DNA of 64,000 bases from Rhabdornis inornatus (GCA_013397075.1 VWZS01009947.1:744001-808000); one strand, 5' to 3'. Numbered from the stretch's first letter, positions 27,501 to 42,500 are shown. The notes: a model not told the origin generated them from the sequence alone. Numbers and translations: made by a program.

Positions 27501-30500
27501 ACACTGAAATGGTAGAATATGTCTTGACAAAAGTCCTTAGAGCATCACTGGGATAGAGCCCTGAGGATGCCAAAAAGCTGTCTGCTGTGTTTGGCAGAAG
27601 CTGGATGTGACTCAAGACAGCTACTCATGAGTCTTGCCCATCTACCTGTCCAGCTGCAAAAATCTCATGGGACTGAGGTTTCCTCACTAATGGCCAGAAC
27701 AGCCATTGTCCTACAGAACAGTCTAGTCTGAAAAAACTGCAAAGGTGCCAAAACAGGAAGTTCTGGGACTCAGAAAAGGACTGCAGAGAGTAGTTCTCCC
27801 CCTACTTTCCCAGGAAAACAACCCAGTGAAAATTATTCCAACTTCAATTCAGACTCATTTTAAGAGCAAGGCTGAATCTGGTCCTGTACAGGATGGTTTG
27901 TATGCTACTTGTAGCAGAAAGACAAATTCCAAAGCAGCAGCCATTGCAATGGCGTGCACAAACAGAACTTTGACCAAAGCAATCCCATTTTAGGATTAAT
28001 GCAAAGAAAAATCAAGGCAGGCAGAGGTATAAACAACCTTTGTTACACATAACACTTGCAATGGGCCTGCCCCTTCTATTTCTACTATAAGCTCTGTCCT
28101 TGAAAATTTTCATTTTGCTGCCAGATAACTTCCTAAACTGAACTCTTGATACACAGTTTACACAGTTATGGATTAACTGGCTGATAGTTCCTTGTCATCA
28201 GCCAGAGAAGATAGAGTATTTTAAGAGAAACAGACTTGCATAATGTAGTTGCTATGATAAATTATTCCCTCAGCTCTGTAAAAATATTTATGGTCTCTAA
28301 ATAACAATTTAAAAACAACTTTTTTATTCTTTCTTTTCTTTTTTTTTTTCTTCTCTGCCTTTAGAAAGAAAAAAAGAGAAACTAAAAAAAAAGAGTAGTC
28401 ATTTTGTCTATAATGTTTTTCTCTCCATTTATTTGTTTATTCATTCACTTATTCATTTTACAAGTCTTCCATGATCTGAGGTTCCTGTGTATTGGAAAGT
28501 CTGGGCCCATTTGGAGATGCAAACCCTGTGAACAGTACTTCCCAGCATCCTCTAAAGAAATGGTGACACATACCAGGTCAGAAAACATCTTATGAGAACA
28601 AGTATTGACAAGTCATTTGCTCCATCAAGCTGAGTTTTTGGTATGTTACATTTAACAATTCACTCGCTGCAGCAGTTGCATCATTCCAGCTCTGCAGTGA
28701 ATCCCAGTTTGCTGACAGACCTAACAACATTAGAAAGTGACAGTGTTTCATGGCACTACAGATCATCTCAAGCTGTCCTCTGCTACATCTAAAGGATGAT
28801 TTTATTTATCCTGATAGATAAATAATGATATTCTGGAAGGCATCAAAGTCCGTCATGCTTCAGTAACCTCACAGCATGAGTGAAAACCTACAGTACTTTA
28901 TTTGACCTGCAGGTTCAGAGAAACCATGGAAACGATGAGTGTTCTGTGAATACTGGCGCAGGCACTCCTGCTTATTAGTAGGTTAATATTTGTAGAGTAT
29001 TAACCAGAAAAGTGCAAGCAACTTAAAATTTTAATTCAGAATTCCACTATGAATTTGAAAAGTGATATGAACAAAACACATTTTCCAAACTTTTCTCTTG
29101 ATATTAGATCTTTTCTTCAGTGTGAGAAAAATCCACTTCAAGCAAAAGGTGTCTTTTTTGCCTGTATTTTAATGAAGACAGCTGTTTTATCTCATTGTAG
29201 GCCTAGGCACCACCACAGATATTATGAGTAGCTTTGCAATGAGATTTTGGAAAACTCTTTCTATTAGCAGCATCCTTCATCATTTTATGCCATAAACCTC
29301 AGTCTGCTTTTAGGAAAAGAAATATCCAGAAATCAGAATCATTGACAACATTATAGAAACATATTTTTTAAAAAATTAGTGTCAAAATAAATATTTTATG
29401 TTTATGTGACTGGCTGTTTTGGGGGTGGTTTTGATTTGTTTTTATATGTGTGTACATGTGTGTGTTTTGGTTTTTTAAAAAAACTCCTATATGGTATGTA
29501 GAACAAATACCTTTCTTATGAAACTATTTCAGTCAGGTCTATTTAGGGCTGGCTAAAGAAAGCCTCTCTGACATCACTGATGAGCGTCATTACCAGGACA
29601 CTTGATGGGAAACTGTTTCTCCAGCCATGAGATAAGAAGCAGAGCAGTTGAAGGTTGGCTTGATTTGTTCTGAGAACTTCAAATCAGTATATTTATATTT
29701 ATTAAATAGGTTACTATTAATCCATACTTTGAATGTTCTTGAAACCAGTTTATTGCTTGGATTAACCACAAATGTTTGGTCTCTTATTGACCCTTATTGA
29801 TGTTGTGTAAAACTCAGAGTGAGAGAGCATTGCTGCCCAGAAACAAAGAAAGGAATCTTACCAGGATATTACAGTGGTTATATTGCAATATCTTTTTCTG
29901 AAAAAACGGAGATCCTTGGCAGCAGCACCGCTGTAGTGCTGTATGAATGGAATTCACAGACAATGCTACAGTGCTGTATGAATGGAGCTGTGGTGTGGAA
30001 GGGCTTCCTCAGAACTCAGCCCATCCAGGCATCTAAATGTCTTTGCCACTGATCATTAGCTCACATCAAAGCTAGCACAAAGTCCTTAATTCTCAATGGA
30101 AATTAGTGGGCTGTTGGAGTTTCCTTGTTAGAAGCACAGATCCTTTCCAGCCAAACCCTTTTTTGTGGTGCCTATGGGAACTGTGGACAATCTGTTATTG
30201 TCAACTCCTAAGAGCTTGACTATATTTGATATTTCTCCTAACACCCAACAGCTCAGTTCTTTCCTTCCAAAGACAATATTGGCATCGGAAAAAAAAGGTG
30301 TCATATGAATTGCCCCGGGGAACAGCCTCGATTCCACTACTGAGAAAGTGTATTTCAGACAAATCCCTCTCAGCTGGCCCTGTCCACACTCCTGTTGGCC
30401 TCTGTTGGCTTTCCATCACTCCCTCGAGGCAGGCTGCATGGACAGAGAGGAGTTTGCTCTCATGTGGGCTGCCTCACTCCTGGCATCTTCATACTTACCT

Positions 30501-33500
30501 GAAAAATCTCCTGAGAGACACTCTGTACTAATTGCTTAGAGAAAGTGGTCTAAACAGGATGCAGAGATAACTAAGAGCTGAATATTTGACCTACTTGCAG
30601 CCCTAACTTTATGTACAGCTGTTTCCAACACTGTGTTCCCTCACCTTGCTGTGTTTCATGCATTGTTCCTCAAAATGTTTTCCTGGGGAAAAGTTGTATT
30701 CTTGTGAACTGGAAGTTAAACCCTACCACAAAACACTTGTGCACAACCCCAAACCTCCATTTCCCATCTCAAAAACTTGAGATGTCCTGCTCCCAGACAG
30801 TGTTTGTTTTGAGTCCTCAATCATTCCAGTCTGGCTACTCTGACAGCCCAGATCAGGAGAACAGCACAGCAGTGCAGCAAAGGGAACAAAAGGCATGACA
30901 AGGCCTATCCAACCTACTCATGACTTTGTGCTCAGAGCATTCATATCCATGTGAATAGAAGGATACTGAAGCAGGAAATCCAGGATAACTAAGTAAGATG
31001 ACCAAAACATATCAGCTTCCCCAGCAGTTTGTGAAATTAGTTAATTCCATAACAAAGTGCAACCCAAGTTACAACATGAGCCACCTGTATTGACACCACA
31101 ACCTTTGCCATTTAGCAGAGACCATACCAGGTTCAAAACACTGACACGGGCAGACATCCCAAAATGAAGGCCCCACCCTCTCATGCCCCTTTTCCCAACT
31201 GTTTTGCCTTCCTCAAAATAGCATGTTTTAGCCATCTCACCACCCAGGTCTTCAATTTTATTAGCACAGCTGCCTTCACTCTTATCCAGAGGGCAGGGTA
31301 AGCCTACAGTTACTGTACACTAAACAGAAACACCTGTGACTCTCTCTTTTTCATATAAATTCATATATATACATATATTAGTTATTATTTCTTTTCTTCA
31401 GAGCACTAAGTTCCATGTTCTGCAAAGGAAAATAAATCCTCGTCCTTACATTCTCTCCCACACCCCCCACGTGGCCTTGACAGACAAGCACAGACGGTGC
31501 AGCAAATATTTCACTTCACTTTATTTTAAAGAAAAGGGGAGAGGGGGAGAGAGAATTCTTGTGGCATTCCAGAGGTCCCTGGACACTCATTCCAAATGCC
31601 GGAGTTGGGCCCTGGGTGAGTTTCAGTCTAAAAGAGAACCTGGGTTTCTAGGCAGCAATCCAAACTCAACACAGACACTTTTTTTCTTTCTAAATCAGTT
31701 AAAAAAATTAAGACTTAAAGAGAAGGTGAGGGAAAAGAAGAAGGGAAAAAGAGAGAGAAGGAAGAGAGAGAAGTGAAGGGGAAGGAGACACAACCAAGGT
31801 AGAAGAAAATGAGCGCAACAGGAAGAGTCCAAGTCCTCTGTTTTTTGGGTTTTTTTGCCAACTTGTAGTTTTATGACTAATAGACAGAGTTCTAACCATT
31901 CAAGGAGAAAGGCAGCTTCCCTAATGGCCATGAACAAACAGTGAGGAGAATCAGGACACCTTTCTCTCCTTGGTGATAGCTCCTGCCAGAATAGAGGTGG
32001 CTGCTTTTCCAGATGGTTCTCACCTTGACTCTGGTTGCCCTTTTCCCTGGTGCACAAGTGAGGGCAGCTCCAGCACACCAGTCCTGGAGATGTCCAGATC
32101 TCACTTACGTATTCAGCCTCACTACAGCTTTGCTTAACCAGATCATTTGCATGCCCAGATCTATGCAGCTCAATCTATCCAGCACCTTGCTCAGCGAAGG
32201 GGTGTGCTGCATTGCTGGAGAACTGGGGAGACTCCCTCAATACAATTAATGACTCCCACTGACCACAGTCCACAGAAAGCCACTTGCTTCTATGCCACTT
32301 TGCATTTCATGGCATTAATCAACACTGGGGTATACTCAGAAAGTGAATCAATTGAGTAATGCAGTTTCTTACCTCACTCAGCTTAGCCCAGTTGAAGGAT
32401 TTCAGTGGATGTGATGGCTGAGGAATAGATTTCTTCTTCAGACTGGGGCCACCGGTGCTGAAGGTGGTTGTTGAAGGGGGTGGCACCCCCATGCTGAAGA
32501 AAGGTGGTGCTCCTGGTGGAGGAGGAGGTCCTCCTGGTGGAGGTGGTGGAGCAGGAGGAGGGGGACAGCTGGAGAAAGGCAGAGGAGGTGGCAGCGGTGG
32601 CAAATTCTCAGACATGTGAGAAGAGGACAAAGCTAATGGGCCACCTGGAGGAGGGGGTGGTGGGGGTGGGAAGGAAATGCTGCCCCCTTGCTGGAAAATA
32701 AAAAACACAGAGAAAAAAAAAGCAAACAGTTTAAAAGGCACAATAACTCCGTGTTGCCAGCTGATGTGATTTTATTACGACTCTCAAAATATTTGATGTT
32801 TTCTTTAAAGCCTCCTGCACTCAAAGCTGTGCAATAAAGGGAGGAATCTCAGCTTTCATTTAAGAGAAAGTTTCAAGCCCATGGAGTTGTGGAGAAGAGT
32901 TTGAAAAAGGGAACCATAAATGGCTCAGAAAAACAGAAACCTAGTAAAGGAAGCCAAAATTTATTATTTTCTCCTTATGTATGACAAAAAGAGAAAAGTT
33001 CAATCTTATGAACTTCTGAACTCCTGGGTTTAAAAGCTAAGGGTTTGAAACACTGAATACCTGTCATTAGGCCTCAGTAATGCAAAGTGGGAGAGGGGAG
33101 GAGGGAATGAATCTGCTTTCTGCAGTGTCTGTCTTCTCAGGGCTGTGTTCTGGTGAGTTCTGGTGGCTCAGGCACACTGCTGGGATAGAAGGAGCACCAA
33201 ACAGGGGAGAGCATCTGCAAATATCACTTTTGCAGAACTCTGAGGCAGTTCAGATGCTCTTGCAGCATGATAGGAATCCTGTTTCTTATATACTTTTGTA
33301 TCAGGGAGGTTCCTCTCTATTCCACTAAAATAACAACCAGGGCCATCCCACTCCGTGAAAATTATGGCTGGAGGAGGACATGTGCCTCAGCAGCTCCTGC
33401 AAGGAAGGCAGCTGAGAAGGAATGGAGTAGTCCATGCATTAACCATTCTATACCACCAGCTCAGGGATTTTGGTCTCAGCTAAAAGCTGAGCAGCTTCGA

Positions 33501-36500
33501 AGTATTCTCTATTATGACCACAGATGTGCCCCATACATAATGTGCTTTTGTTCATCATTCACTAGTTAGCAGCCTTTAAACAAGGATGGAGAAGACTCCC
33601 AGTCTCATACCGAGAACTCATTAAGTTGAGCCACCAGATCATTCATCTGGTCTCGGGTCTGGCGCAGCTCCAAGGATTCCTTCTGCAGCTTGTCCTTCAT
33701 TTTGTTCAGTGTCTTCATCATTTCATCCTTCTCCTGGGTCTTTGTTTCACATTCCCGCTCCTTCTTCTCTAGCCTGCTCATCAGCTCAGCATGGTCTAGG
33801 GAGAACATGCAAGTGGGACTGATGAAATAAAGCTCATGAACAGTCTCTGAGGAGATGCAGGTTATGCTGAAATAAAGCTGACAATTCTGGCAGCTCAAGC
33901 AGGGATGTATAATGAGAGCAAGAAAAAGAAAATAGAGTCTGACTGTCTTGACAATGACCTTCAGCAATCAAGACAGCAATGTCTAAGTTTCAGTTAGACT
34001 GTAAAATCACTTCATGTGAGGACTGAAGGAACCTCCATTCTGTGAAACTCATAAACTGTTCACCATGACACAAAATGTGTGCAAAAGGAAAAGCTGTGCC
34101 CATCTCTGCTGCTCGCTGCTCTGTGAATGAATTGGGATCAGTTTCTGCCTATGCAAGCACAGAGGATGTTCTCACCTTTCCGGAACTTCTCTGCCTGATC
34201 CCTCCACTGCTTGACCTCATTTTCATTCACCAGCCTGAAAGATAAAATGAGATCATTTAAACTTTTCCTGAGCTACCCAGGTTGAAAGGCAAGTGGCCAT
34301 TATGCATAGTGCTCAGCAAAATGCAATCTGGTGAGTGTACAAGTTTCTAAAGGATCACGCTAATGGTCCTTCTGGATCCAGATTCTGCTCCCTAGCCTAC
34401 AGCTAATATAAAAATGATGCCTTTTTACTCAATGTCATAAAAAGGGATAAAGGAATGGCTGGGGAAGAATGTCCTGATACATTCCTGTCTTCAGGTAATG
34501 CCCTCAAAGTGCCAAGTCCACTTATTTTGAAAGAGAGAAGTAATTACTAAAATAATCACAGCTGCTATGGATTACAAATTATCCCATCCTTAATATAAAA
34601 CCAGATTGTCATTGTTTCTTTTTACTTTCTGTGGTTCTGTTTTTCCTTTCTTAGAAGGAGGAAGAACACTTCTCTGTTGGGTAATATATCAGGAACAAGG
34701 CAATTTTCGTATCTCATACTGGCACAACTATTTCCTATTACTGACAGAAAATATGCAGGGCATGCTGGGGATTGATTAGATATGCAGAATAAGGAGTAGC
34801 TATGAAAGTAGAAAGGAAAGATCAGGCATGAAATCTACAATGAAGTCTGGTATCCAACAACACTGTATTTTTCCATGACAAGAAATCAGTTTCGATTTTG
34901 GCTCACACCTATAACAAGAGGAACTGTAAAGTTTTTAGTACAGGAGAATTTGGTTTCATATAGGACTTATGTTCTATAAATGTTCCTTTCAGTGGATAAT
35001 TCGGAAGGGTAATGGGCCATGAATTACCTGCAGAGGCAGTTGGATGAAATGAAGAATCCAAAAGTTTGGCTAAAAAAGGACTGAGAACAGGGAAGTTGAG
35101 AAGAGAGCCAGCTCATGTAGCTAGACTTCTCAAATGATGCATCCTATGGGAAAAAATAATGGTAATGCCCTCAACCAAGTCTGTGGGTGAGAGCAAACAG
35201 ACATTTTATGAAGAGGTAAGAGGTTTTGTATGCCAAGTGGGGACTGCTTTCCCCTATTTGTGATCTTTCTAAACCATGTGGTCATTAGTGAGGAATGGGA
35301 TCTACATAGAGATGATGACATTATTTTTACTTTTCAGTATCAAAGAAAGCTGTCATGAGCACCCTGAATGAAAAAAGGCACATGAGGAAACCTTGTTATA
35401 AAATCATGAGCATTTTTTCTGCTCTTCCAACCAGAATAACATTTACTAGAAGTCAAATACAAGGATTTTGCTGGAAAATACTGCCAAGCTAAGATGTTAT
35501 TAGAAGGAAACTACTTAGAAGACGTAGCTACTTAACAAGACAATGAGAAACTGTAAGCTGAAATAAGAAAGTCCTCATATATGGTATTTTATTTCTTAAG
35601 CACCTGCGTACTGATCATATCTTTATACCTGCATAACAGAAATAAACAATAATAATGTAGCTTACATTTTAATAATATTTTTGACATTGAAGTTTTCCAG
35701 TGGAGCTATATCTGGATCATCTCCTCGTTCATCCTGAAGCACAATTTGTTGGAGTATTCTGTCCAACAGCTGCCACTGCTGGAAGTTTCCTCCATTCCTC
35801 TTATCTGTGTTGGAAAAAAGACCAACCCATGAGAACTTCCAATTCCATGCCAAAGTGCACAGACTTGCCAGCAAACTGGCATTCTTTCCTCCCCAACTTT
35901 CATCTCAGTCCTGTGTGTGATGAATTACAGAACACAAAGACTAACTCTGAACAGTTGCTAGCAGATTATTTACAAACACCTGTCATACTGGGACAGCACA
36001 TAACAGGCATGGGCAACTTTGTGCCTGTTGTGCACATTCAGGCTTTACAACTCTTTTGACAGGTTAGCTATAAGTTGCACTTTAAATGTCTATAAAAAGG
36101 GCTCCTTTGTGAGAACTAATAGTGTTTTCTGGGGCTTGATGTTCAGGTCACTGTAAAAACAATGAGATGTTCTATCTGCATGCTTTGTTATCTGCAGGTC
36201 AATGAAACTCAACTGGCATGAAAAATTCGTACAAACATGAATGGAAAGTGCAGAGATGAAGAACAGAAATTGAACCAAAGGGACTGAATCCCACGGATTT
36301 CAAAACAGAAGAGCCAGAGTGACATTAAGTCAACCTCAACTAAGTTACATAACCTAGATCTTTAGATTCTTTAAGACTGCTCCAGTAAAAGTGCCCTGGC
36401 CTAACAGGATTTATTCCTTCTGCCACCAAATATGCCAGTCAATACATAAAGCTCAAGGTCTGTTCTAAAGAGCAATATCAAACAGGCCACTGAGACATAA

Positions 36501-39500
36501 TATTTTTTGAATTTGTACATGGCAGTACTTGACTCTAATGAGCACCTGAGAACATAGCACATATCACATTGCTGAAAAGCACACCACAGTACATCTCCCT
36601 CACGTTCTCTTCTCAGTTTGACTGCTCAAATACAGATGAAAGTAATGGAAGACCAGCACCTCACACCTAACAAGATCAAGGCAGTTCTTTAGTGACCTTG
36701 CTGTTACACTCTGGATGCATAACTGAATTATTTTATTGCAGTTAACATGAAGATTCTTATCACTTCCTTTGGAAACAAATTTCAATATTATTTTTCACTT
36801 TGCATTTGGGAGCTCTCCACTGACACATTGCCATGAGATAGCAGCCTGAAGATTTACTGTGGAGTTTCCCAGTGGCAGAGCAGCTTTCAGTATTGTACTG
36901 TTTTACCAGAAAAAATCCTCAGTGTCTTTTTCTAATATTCAAAATGCTATCTATTTCTGGGAATTCCCTGATCTATAACACAAGGACTCTTTTTTAAAAC
37001 TTCTGATTTAAAATCATGAAAAGCTCTGTCGGTGACTAACTGGAATGTCTCAGCTACTCAATTTCGTTTGCCAAAAATTTTTGCTGGGTGGAGTCAGTGT
37101 AAGATACCAAGTTCATTAGCCACAGCCAAGTTCTGAATGGGAGACGAGGGCAGTGTGTGCCCTGCTATCTGTGAACTTGTACCTACACCAGAGCTTCACC
37201 CAGTTCTCCAATACCCCTTGCTCTGAAAATCTGTAAATGTACTCACATGGCATCTGCAAGCAGTGCTGGAGGATGGATAACAAATAGGGATAGGCATCTG
37301 TATGCTTCAACCTCTTCTTGATCAACTCAAACATCTGAGAGGCACTTTTTGTATCAATGTGGATCTGAAGTGAGAAAAGAGAAAACCATCCACAGTGAAA
37401 GCCTGAGTAACTGTGAAAGAGTAAATCAACACAAAGGCAAATTTCCAGCAACTGGACCTCTGCAAAGTCTCCTGCCATGTCCAGCTGCAGGTTCCAGGAA
37501 CAGGCACAAGGGTCTTTAACACCACCATTGTCATCCCTATCCAGTATGGAAAAGATGCCCAAAGTAAAGGGCTAGAAAGGTGGGAGGCATGCAAAGCCAC
37601 CAAGAACTGTTCTGGAGCGAGCAAAACATTTGGGTCCTAGAAACTGATGGCACCAATAGTAGAAGCAAAGCAAGAAAGAGTCAGTTGTTCTGTATCAGTG
37701 TGCAGCAAGTGCTGTTCATGAAGAAAGAGGGAACGAAACCATTCAGGACCCTACAGCTGTTTATTGATGCTAGAGGTTGTCTTTGTTTTATGTTAGTCTT
37801 TCAAATCTACATATTCTAAAATACTGATCCTCTTCACAGGCTCTGAGGAAACATTTGTCAGCAAAGTTACATGTAATCTCGGGAAGAATATCAGAAAATA
37901 GCCCAAACTTAACCCATAGTCCTGTAAAGTGGATGTCTGAAACTAGAAAGCATCCAGATCATCAGGACTGAGAACATGAGAGCACAGTTGAGAACCTCCT
38001 TCACTCCTGAACATTCAGGCAAACAAAAAGAAATACATTTTTATCAAAGATACTCATCAGAAGCCCTTTGTGTGACCACTGTTCTCATTGTTCACACACT
38101 GCAAACCTCCTGCTTGCTAAATGAGAAACAGTGAAAGCAAGAGCATCAGCCACTCTCAGCATCAAAGTCAAACATTAGCTTTAGGGAGCACAAAGGAAAG
38201 GTGCACGAAGCATCCCAAGTGGATGCAAGTTCAGCTTTGGCAAGTTCAGATACTCCAAAGAAAAACTTACCAGGTCAAACCGCTTGGCAAGCTCCAGGTC
38301 ATCTTCATTTCTGACCATCTCAAAGAAATCTAAATGTCTAAGAGAAGACAGAAAAACAAAACATCTGCCAATGTTCATGGCATGATTCAGACTTAGTTTA
38401 AGTCTGTCACTAGAGAAGCAGCAATACCTCAGTTCAGCTAGAACATGTGGAAACTGGCAAGCCTTTCTTACATGAATTGCTGTCACAGATATGCAAAGCA
38501 AGGGGGTCAGTGACAGGCCAAAAAAATAGGCTGGCAGAGGTGTACACACTCTGGAACTCCTGTGCTAAGTCACTGTGTTGAGGTAAGGTGCAAAAAATAA
38601 AATAAGAAAGGGATATTCTGGTTTTGATCAATGCAATGCCTGATAATGCATTTCTAAAAAGTCCACACCATGCTTGCTAGCCAGCTATTGGATCATTAAC
38701 AAGTTGTTTCTTTTAAACAGTGGAGCAGAAATTTATTCAGTGGATCAGTTCACAACAGTTTCTAGATATGCCTATTGTTAAGCCCAGCAGCATGACTATG
38801 TTTGGATCTGGGTGACCTGGTGAGTGACACATTTGACCATCTGGACTTGTCTTGCACAGAGACTGGAGCACAGCAGATGATGTGGAGAAAGGCTGTGGCA
38901 CATTTCCCTGTACAGATCTGGTACGAGAGTCTATGTAATCCAGGCATCTGAGATCCTCTCAAACTTTTGTTATTCTCCTGACTAAGTTGTAAAATCCAGA
39001 AGTGCCCTAAGTCCCTCCTAAACACTCCTGGTTACTGCCCAAAGGAATACAGGTTACCTATAGAAGAGATTCTCTTATTTTTGATTATTGTAATGTTGCA
39101 GATCAAAAGTAACATTCCTGGTTCCAGCTCAGCAGCAGACTGTAGACATATAACTTGAAAACTCAGAACCTACACTTAGACCACACATACTCAGTCACAA
39201 TGAAATCAATGAACTACTGGCTTCCCTCCTTCCTACCAGGACAGGTTTTTGTTCCAGTTTTGCCTAAAGAGAAAACATTTAGAATATTTTTTGAATTTTT
39301 CATTCTGCTATCCCCAGAAGATGAGAAGCAAAGCAATTGAGGAACTCCTTTGCCACAGCCTCTGCCAACGAAGTATGTATGTTTCCTGCTTCATCCGCTG
39401 ATGTTAATTTTAGGATAAATAAATATTTTTTAAATTTTCTTTTTATTTTTTTAGGGAGTCAGTTTCAAAAAGAGACAGAGACAGCTGTCTCAAATAGAGA

Positions 39501-42500
39501 AGAGTTTCTAAGAAGTCTTTCTGCTCATCAGTAGCTGTTCTCAGAAATCAAGTCTTACCTGTCCAGTGTGGCATTCTCATGTCCTCTGAGCTTGTCAATG
39601 ACAGGTTGAATTCCCAGCATTAGAAACTCATATCGGAGATGCAATCGGAACTCCAAATTGTCCTTAAAAAATGGGGAGAAATCAAGTTATTTGTTTTCAA
39701 AAGCTGTCAATCACATTAAAAAAAATTTACTTAAAACTTCAGTTCTTCCCTTTTAATATTCTCTATCCTGACACCAAATTCACAGGATGAGTAATTCCAG
39801 TAAAGTAAAATAAAAAAGGAATTAATGCCTTTGCTTCCATTTCACTTAAAAGTACATTTACGTACTATGAATTTTACATATGCAGTCATAAGAACAGCAC
39901 ACCCCATGTTGTTCCATAAGGAACAGAAGCTACTAGTGTTTTTCCTGCTAGTCCATTAGAGGTTTCCCTTCTGGTTACAGATGAACAGCATTGCAGTCTT
40001 CCTCCTATTTTTTCTGTTTATTTGTCATAAAACCACATACATAAAATCACGTACTCTGACAAACCTTCTGACATCTATTCAGTGGGATGTTACAGGATTC
40101 CCAGAGACAGAGACAAATATATTGTCAGATAGCTCTCATGAGCTTGTTGTCTTTTGTGGTAAAAAAAAAAGTCACAAAAGTAACACTTTTAATGAAATAA
40201 ATTAGTTTAAACTATCCTTCAGACTCAAAAGGAAGTCTTGTTAATAATAGTAAAAAACTGTGCTTTTCTCTGAAATGTTTCCCTTTGATATTTTAAAATT
40301 AAAATGCTTTGGCTGTGAGTCAAAACAACTTAACATCTCCAAACATTTCTGAAGGTAAACATATTTTCTAAAAAGGCTGGGATAAAAAGGTAAATGCCTT
40401 GCGGTTCTTAAAACAAACAAACAAAAAAGCCCCACAACCAGAACAGCAAAAAAACAACGGACCAAAAAACAACACAAAGTAATCACTTCAGTCTAAGTAG
40501 TCTGTTATACTGAAGAAGCTCGAAATGAAATAATATGGAAGACATTATAAGACTGATCTTAACAATTAAGCATTTCCCACAAAATATATGCACTCACTAC
40601 CACGAGATTTGTGACTTAATCTACTAACTATTTCCAAGGTAAACTATACCAAGGTAATTTAAACATAACATTTAAAAGGAATTTCCAGGGCAGTGACTCA
40701 CCTCACCAGCACCTGCATTCAGAACAGCATTGATAAAGGACATGATGGCTGTTTTGAGGTTTACTTCATCTCGGTATCGCCCCATGCTTCGGTCTAGCTC
40801 ATTTAACAATGACTGAAACAGAACAGCAAGCTGGGTTAGAGGACATAATCTAACTTCTTGTAGGATAGATTAGGAGATAATTGTAAAGAGAAGCTGTCTT
40901 TTGAGGAATAAAGCCTATGCCTGAACCTTGAAAGATTTATCCTTGTTCCTTCACTTACCACCCTTTAACATGAAGCAGACAATTATTAACCCTTGGTAAG
41001 CTCCTTTTAGGGATTTTCAAATAACAGGAATATTTGGAACGTACACACAGCTCCAAAGCTCGAAGTTGAATTACACATCTCCACTGGAAGTACAGCTAAG
41101 CTCCAGTTTCCGTGTTACAGACTCATGGAATAGTTTGGGTTAAAAATTACCTTTAAAGATCATCTAAGTCCTGACCCCCCTGCCATGGGCAGGAGCATCT
41201 TTCTGCCAGACCAGGCTCCTCAAAGCCCCATCCAGCCTGGCCTCAAACACTTCCAGGGATGAGGCATCCACAGCTTCTCCGGCCAACCTCTTCCAGTGCC
41301 TTTCCACCCTCATCAGAAAAAACCTCTTCCTTTTACCCATTCTATGTCTAGCCTCTTATAGTTTAAACACTTAAGCCTTTGTCCTGTCACCACAGGCCCT
41401 GGTAAAATGCCTTTCTCTGTCTCTCTTATAAGCTCTGTTTATTGAAATGTGGCTGGAAGTTCTCCCTGGAGGCTGCATGTCCCCCTGTTAACCAACCCAT
41501 AGGGGGTGCTCAGCACAGGAATGCTTTTAGTCTAATTTCTGCACACATATTGATATTTTACTATAATCTTGTGATCATCAGGAGACAAAGGAGAAAAAGA
41601 CTAGACCAATAACATTGGTGACCTTTCCCTCACTTAGGATTAACTCCACTTGAATGTTCACCAAAAAGGTTATATGCAGAAACTGCTTAGCCATGATCAA
41701 CTCTACTTTTAGCTTTGTGCTGATCACCATTAATATTCTCTTCAGGATCGTCTCTGATTAGTTCATAATTCCAAGGATGATTTTCCTTACTGAAAGAGTA
41801 ACCAATTCCACTTGAGATCTGCCAGTTCAGATGTATGAGTCTCACTCCAGCATTAATAATAAATCCCTCACACTCATGTATTTGTTCTGCTGTCACACTA
41901 AAAAAGAGAGAATTCCTTTTAGTCCCCCCAAGAAGTTTTGACCATAAAGGGATAATGAAGACAAAAATAGCTTTTTAGTGTTTGCCTCAGCAGACCATCT
42001 GAATAACATTTTGAAGCTATGATGCTGAGTAAAGAAGTTCATTTTCCTCTAGTCAGTCTTTTGTCCCTGGTTACTGAAAGTATTCATTCATAGCAAAATC
42101 TTTCCTCTGCTAGTGACCATAGGTCTATCTAGTTTCCTGTAGAAAGCCACAGAGATATGCCTCAAGAAACAGGAGGAATATCCTCCTGTGCATTCTTCAG
42201 AGGAAAGAATAACCACCTGGTTTCATGCTTATTTTTGTACAAAAATATGTTGACCTATCATACACTGCTACTGACAGCTGTTTTTACATCTGAGCATAGT
42301 ATGTTCATTATCAAACAAGCTCAATTTCATAAACTCCTTTCTCTTGCTGCTTCTAAATTTCCCATCAGGAATTTTCAAATTTCCCTACTCCAGGCATTTG
42401 AGCTTCACTCTCATCCAACACCCCCGTAACTGTGTTATAACCAAATAATATTTTGCTAGAAATGGGAACGAGTCTTACATAAAAGCACATTAAATGCTCT

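Larger units (their letters stand above)
25531..32372 (-). other. DAAM2: Intron 11-12 (6842 bp)
   Basis: Contains a G/T low-complexity tract (25701-25808), a pyrimidine-then-purine tract (28319-28395), a candidate regulatory block (28640-29060), a 16-bp direct repeat (29936-29986) and a purine tract (31717-31789). No second gene recognised. Confidence 0.85.

Noticed and set aside
31336..31776. 146-codon plus-strand frame
   Set aside because: Its C-terminal half is only Lys/Arg/Glu translated from the polypurine tract.
35799..35804. Alternative acceptor five bases inside exon 8
   Set aside because: It would make the junction codon a stop; the upstream acceptor restores the conserved Tyr-Lys-Arg.
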